Source of the DNA: Patescibacteria group bacterium
GTDB lineage: Bacteria; Patescibacteriota; Gracilibacteria; UBA1369; JAHJTR01
Assembly: GCA_018829865.1 (NCBI GenBank)
Contig: JAHJTR010000001.1
Coordinates: forward strand, 1-8,845
DNA length: 8,845 nt
Reading direction: 5' to 3'
The position numbers and the translations under genes were made by a program. The notes below the pieces were generated by a model. That model was not told the DNA's origin. It was given only the letters and a program-made list of their open reading frames with translations, and ran no database searches. Shown here one piece after another: positions 5,375 to 8,845 of the stretch; the first letter of the stretch is position 1, and each line of letters begins with the position of its first letter.

Positions 5375-8300
5375 CTATTTTAGTATTTTATTCTCAATAA
5401 ATTGCTGCGCTTCATTCGGAGCAGCCTTTCTTATTCTCCACATAAATTTCCTAAACGGTAGACTACCCGAGAAATCAGCAAGCTTGGAAGCAGTAGGTTC
5501 AATCCTTCTAACTTTACTCATCAAACCAACATCATTTTCAAAATCAAATGTCATTTCGTAAACATATTTTTTACCACCTGTATTAATTGTCCCAAGCAAC
5601 TTGCCTTCACTCACAGTTTGCACAGATGATAACTTTACCCCACCATTAAAGGCTTTTTTAGAAAACGATTTAGCAATAACGCCTAAAATTTCCTTATTCT
5701 GAAATATTCTAAGATTTTCATAAAGCCCCGAAATAGTCTGAGCAACAATCATATTTGATTTGGGAAGCCCGGAATCAAAAGAATCTTTCAAAACCAGCAA
5801 ATGCCCAGGTTTATGAGTTTTTTTAGACCGTGTCACATAAAAATACTTTATAGTTCGATTAGTAGACCCCTGCAAACCTAAATTTTTTCTAAACTTCTCA
5901 ATTAAAACCAAATGACTACTATAAACTGTAGAAATATATTTCTGAATCTTCAAATAATCTCTTAATTGCTTAAAGTATTTAATATATTTTTTTTGATCAA
6001 CCTCAAAAAATTTAGCAAAAACCTGTTGCGTCATCGGCCGCTTAGAGAAAAAATTCGATCGCCCCTCATTAATATTATTAAACTCAAGATATCTCAGAAT
6101 TGTACGATAATTATTAGCATTGGTTAAATAATTAAGTTGACTGTAATTTTGCGATTCCTCCCATATTTTCGACAAAACCCAAGTCAATCTTTTCATCGAC
6201 TCCTTAACCTCATGTTCATATAATTTTCTATTCTTCTTTGCATCAATATTCTTCATTTTCTTTTTAATGTATTCTAAAAAGGCAGTCTGCAACATATGCT
6301 TTTCATTCGGCAAATTAAAGAATTTAGTCACAGTTTCACTATCACTAATCGCCCTCATAACCATAAATCCAACATCCGTACCGTAAAGAATTCTCTCCTG
6401 AGCCATTCTCTTTTTCACCCTAGCAATTCTCTTTAGTTCCTCTTTCTGCAGCTCTTCTATCCGCTTCAAGTATTCCTTATCCAAAAGCTTTCGTCTAACA
6501 TTTAGGTCTTTTATTTGCTTTTTATAATTAGCAACTTGTGATTCAAGCTTAGTAATCTCCTCTTTAAGCGAATTTGCTGATTCCTGATTTTTAGTCAATT
6601 TAGCTTTCAGATCAACCTGCTGTTTCGTTTTTGCAGCGATCTGTTTTTTAAGAGAAGATTGTTGATGCCTCTCTTGATTTAACTTTTTCGTTAGAGCCGC
6701 TATTTGTTTAGCCGACAATTTTGACTGATTAGCCAATTGACTACGCAATTTTATTTCAGCATTCCTGCTATTTAAAAGCTGACTCCTTAAGTTTTGTTCA
6801 GATTGCTTACTTTGATCAATTTGCTTCTTATACTCTCCCTCCTTTTTCTGACTTTCAGATAATTCAGCTCTTAACCCAGTCTCAACTTTTTGATTTGCGA
6901 CAAGCTTCGCCTTAAGACCGGCCTCAATTTTCGCACTATTTTTTTTATATTCTTTAAATTTTAACTCTTGATCCGCAATCAACTTCCTATTTCGTTGTAA
7001 CGCCTGCTCATATTTCTTAATCTGCCTTTGTTTATCAGTTAAGCTCTTTCTCACCTTAGCCAATTCGGCTTTTTCTCCGGCAATCTTTTTTTCAAGTTCT
7101 CCCCTATTTTTATTGGCAACATCTGTATTATTCTTCAATTGATTTTTTAAGGAGGATTCCCGCGCCTTAGCTTTTGCCAACTCTTGATTACGCAAATCAA
7201 GCTGCTTTTTTAAAGCATTCTTCTCTTGATCACTCAATTTCTTCCCATCCCTTATTTTTTTAGACAAATTACTAACACCCAAATTTAATTTATTTATCTG
7301 CGTCTGATTGGCTCTTATTTTCCCTTTCAACTTTTCTTTCTCCTGCTCACTTTTTGCCTTCATTGCCGATAATTGCTGCCGCACCCCATTTAATTCATTT
7401 TCTTTAGCTTTATATTTATTCTTCAAACCATCCAATTCACTGCCTTGTCTTGCCAATTTCTGCAACATTCTTTCTTTTTCCTGCGCACTCAATTTTTTTC
7501 CCTTATTAAGTTTAGATATTTCCGCCCGCGCACCCGTAAGATCAGTTCTAAGTTTTTGATTTTTCTTTTCAGTCTCAGACAATCTTTCATTTAAAGCTCT
7601 AAGCTGTCTTTGCCCGGCATTTAATTTACCCTTTTCATTTTTTAAACTCGCTTTTGCATCAGCCAATTTACTCTGCAACTTTGCTCTCTCGGATTCATCA
7701 AGTTTTCGATCAGCCCTGCTTTTCTCCTTTAATTTCTTAATTTTTCCCTTCAAAGCATCAGTTTGCACATTTTGCTGCCTAATCTTCGCTTCAAGTTGCT
7801 GTTGTTTTTTAAGATTCTGACTTTGTTGTTGAGCAAATCTTTTATTTAAATTTTGAATATTTTTTCTCTGTCTCTTAATTTCAGCCTGCGCCCCTGATAA
7901 ATCAGCTCTCGCTTGAGCCAATTGCCTTGCCAATTTCGCCTTATCCTCCTTACTTAATTTCGCCCCTTGTCTTATTTGTTTCTCCAAAGAATCAATCCTC
8001 TTCTGATTTTTTAAAGAATCCTCTTTTGCCTTAGCCAATTTCTTTCTCTTATCAGCCAATTCTCGCTGATTACGAGCATTCAATTCTTTAAGAGCTTTTT
8101 GTTCTCGGCCAAGTGAATCTATTCTACGAAGAGCACTCGAAAGCTCTTGCTGCTTAGTATTCAAATCAGTTTCTAATTTTCCTTCACTTTTTTTGCGCAA
8201 ATCCTCATCCCTCTTAATTTTTTTACTCAATTTATCGATTTCCCCTTTCTGTTTTTGAATTTTCCCCTGAGCTTTCGCCAATGCCTTTCTACTCGCATCT

Positions 8301-8845
8301 CGCTGATCCTTTAATTTCCCTTGAAATCCGGTCGCACTATTAAGCAATTTTTGATTTGCCTTTTTCAACTTATCCTTTAGTTTCTTTTGTTTCTTCTTAT
8401 TATCATCTTTTTCCTTCCCAAGTTTACCTTTCAAAGCCTTAATCTTTTTTTCCAATCTTTTCCTCAATTTATCATTACCCTTATTACTTTTCTGTGATCC
8501 TTTTAACTTACCTTGCAGGTTTGTTATTTGATCTCTTAAATCCTTCTGCGTCAATTGATTCGCATTATTTCTAGCCTGCTCCGCGTTTAATTGCCCTTCA
8601 AGCCTTTGTATTCGCTCACTCAATTTCTTCTGCTCTGCTTGATTCGTCTTATCCTTGCCCTGTTCAGCTTTCAATTGATTCCTAAGGGTTTGTATTTGCT
8701 TCCTCAAACTTCCCTGTTTTTTGCCATTATTATTTCGTTCTTTTTCAAGTTTGCTTTTCAAAGCCTTAATCTTCTTCTCCAATCCTTTCCTCAATTTATC
8801 ATTACCCTTATTACTTTTCTGTGATCCTTTTAACTTACCTTGCAG
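5375..8845 (-). CDS. Giant lysine-rich coiled-coil protein with C-terminal globular domain, N-terminus outside window
   Basis: 1156 residues are visible and the frame is still open at the right edge, so the true start lies beyond it; the TTG at 8792-8794 is internal. Residues 1 to about 815 are one long coiled coil: no proline until residue 846, almost no aromatic residues, hydrophobics spaced 4-3-4-3, and very high Lys, Gln, Asn and Ala. The first stretch is strongly basic (about +15 net in 100 residues). The start is built of 25- and 28-residue units with a 109-residue super-repeat; later, a KLSxxEKxxL motif recurs with Leu at 297, 382, 452, 537 and 710. Residues about 815-1156 form a mixed alpha/beta domain with aromatics, including LVLKDSFDSGLPKSN and KYVYEMTFDFENDVG. 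There is no cysteine in the whole visible part and no membrane segment. It could be a cytoskeletal or chromosome-associated filament or a surface fibre; a signal peptide would lie outside the window. I recognise no family. Confidence 0.88.
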   Translation of the reverse strand: MQGKLKGSQKSNKGNDKLRKGLEKKIKALKSKLEKERNNNGKKQGSLRKQIQTLRNQLKAEQGKDKTNQAEQKKLSERIQRLEGQLNAEQARNNANQLTQKDLRDQITNLQGKLKGSQKSNKGNDKLRKRLEKKIKALKGKLGKEKDDNKKKQKKLKDKLKKANQKLLNSATGFQGKLKDQRDASRKALAKAQGKIQKQKGEIDKLSKKIKRDEDLRKKSEGKLETDLNTKQQELSSALRRIDSLGREQKALKELNARNQRELADKRKKLAKAKEDSLKNQKRIDSLEKQIRQGAKLSKEDKAKLARQLAQARADLSGAQAEIKRQRKNIQNLNKRFAQQQSQNLKKQQQLEAKIRQQNVQTDALKGKIKKLKEKSRADRKLDESERAKLQSKLADAKASLKNEKGKLNAGQRQLRALNERLSETEKKNQKLRTDLTGARAEISKLNKGKKLSAQEKERMLQKLARQGSELDGLKNKYKAKENELNGVRQQLSAMKAKSEQEKEKLKGKIRANQTQINKLNLGVSNLSKKIRDGKKLSDQEKNALKKQLDLRNQELAKAKARESSLKNQLKNNTDVANKNRGELEKKIAGEKAELAKVRKSLTDKQRQIKKYEQALQRNRKLIADQELKFKEYKKNSAKIEAGLKAKLVANQKVETGLRAELSESQKKEGEYKKQIDQSKQSEQNLRSQLLNSRNAEIKLRSQLANQSKLSAKQIAALTKKLNQERHQQSSLKKQIAAKTKQQVDLKAKLTKNQESANSLKEEITKLESQVANYKKQIKDLNVRRKLLDKEYLKRIEELQKEELKRIARVKKRMAQERILYGTDVGFMVMRAISDSETVTKFFNLPNEKHMLQTAFLEYIKKKMKNIDAKKNRKLYEHEVKESMKRLTWVLSKIWEESQNYSQLNYLTNANNYRTILRYLEFNNINEGRSNFFSKRPMTQQVFAKFFEVDQKKYIKYFKQLRDYLKIQKYISTVYSSHLVLIEKFRKNLGLQGSTNRTIKYFYVTRSKKTHKPGHLLVLKDSFDSGLPKSNMIVAQTISGLYENLRIFQNKEILGVIAKSFSKKAFNGGVKLSSVQTVSEGKLLGTINTGGKKYVYEMTFDFENDVGLMSKVRRIEPTASKLADFSGSLPFRKFMWRIRKAAPNEAQQFIENKILK
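8420..8518 (-). repeat. Direct repeat copy B within the coiled-coil gene (period 327 bp)
   Basis: This 99-base stretch matches the copy at 8747-8845 with 5 mismatches, and the last 60 bases (8459-8518) are identical to 8786-8845. The offset is 327 bases, exactly 109 codons. At protein level 33 of the 36 residues from the LQGKLKG start agree. Identity at synonymous sites points to recent duplication or gene conversion. Confidence 0.92.
8747..8845 (-). repeat. Direct repeat copy A within the coiled-coil gene, truncated by the window edge
   Basis: Partner of the copy at 8420-8518. The identity is still perfect at the last base of the window, so the repeat probably continues past it and the number of copies cannot be known from here. 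Confidence 0.92.

Noticed and set aside
8792..8794. TTG as the start of the coiled-coil gene
   Set aside because: The frame is open to the window edge, and the codons before it repeat an internal segment of the same protein, so this is an internal leucine.
5375..8845. Phage tail tape-measure protein
   Set aside because: It is long and helical, but there are no phage structural genes nearby, no transmembrane segments in the visible part, and the neighbours are housekeeping genes.
8420..8845. CRISPR array or intergenic tandem repeat
   Set aside because: The repeats are in-frame coding sequence with a 109-codon period and synonymous differences, without spacer structure.

Overview
The window is AT-rich bacterial DNA that uses the standard code: TGA occurs only as a stop (ends of the PIN gene and of the transketolase N subunit), never inside a gene. 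All genes except one small pair lie on the minus strand. That strand is G-rich over C and is therefore probably the leading strand (inference). Shine-Dalgarno sites are weak or absent before most genes. A small genome with split transketolase, short spacers and few SD sites would fit a candidate-phyla (CPR/Patescibacteria-like) bacterium, but nothing here fixes the taxonomy. There are no rRNA, tRNA, CRISPR or insertion-sequence signals, and no gene-free stretch longer than about 190 bases.

Layout, in the direction of minus-strand transcription (right to left): a very large, lysine-rich coiled-coil protein whose N-terminus runs off the right edge (5375-8845); a zinc-ribbon Nudix hydrolase (4766-5299); a small helical protein overlapping a two-TM membrane protein (4348-4641, 3975-4358), led by a candidate promoter and the only strong SD-like sequence in the window; folK (3460-3942), followed 4 bases later by the N-terminal subunit of a split transketolase-like enzyme (2601-3455). 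A toxin-antitoxin pair sits on the opposite strand next (43-aa antitoxin 1918-2049, PIN-domain toxin 2042-2590). Then come a DUF192 lipoprotein (1245-1727), the C-terminal transketolase-like subunit (177-1136), and the first 37 codons of PRPP synthetase (1-113), which has its own good promoter.

The two transketolase halves should form one TPP enzyme, and prs would use the pentose phosphate such an enzyme normally makes. However, both halves keep the TPP machinery while most of the residues that grip phosphorylated sugars in known transketolases look replaced, so the true substrate may differ. The TA pair lies between the two halves, has a more AT-rich and AGA/ATA-rich codon style, and looks inserted.

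The points most worth a second look are the substituted transketolase active site, the regular 25+28+28+28-residue architecture and recent 327-bp duplication of the coiled-coil protein with its unrecognised C-terminal domain, the minimal antitoxin, and the overlapping small-protein/membrane-protein pair.
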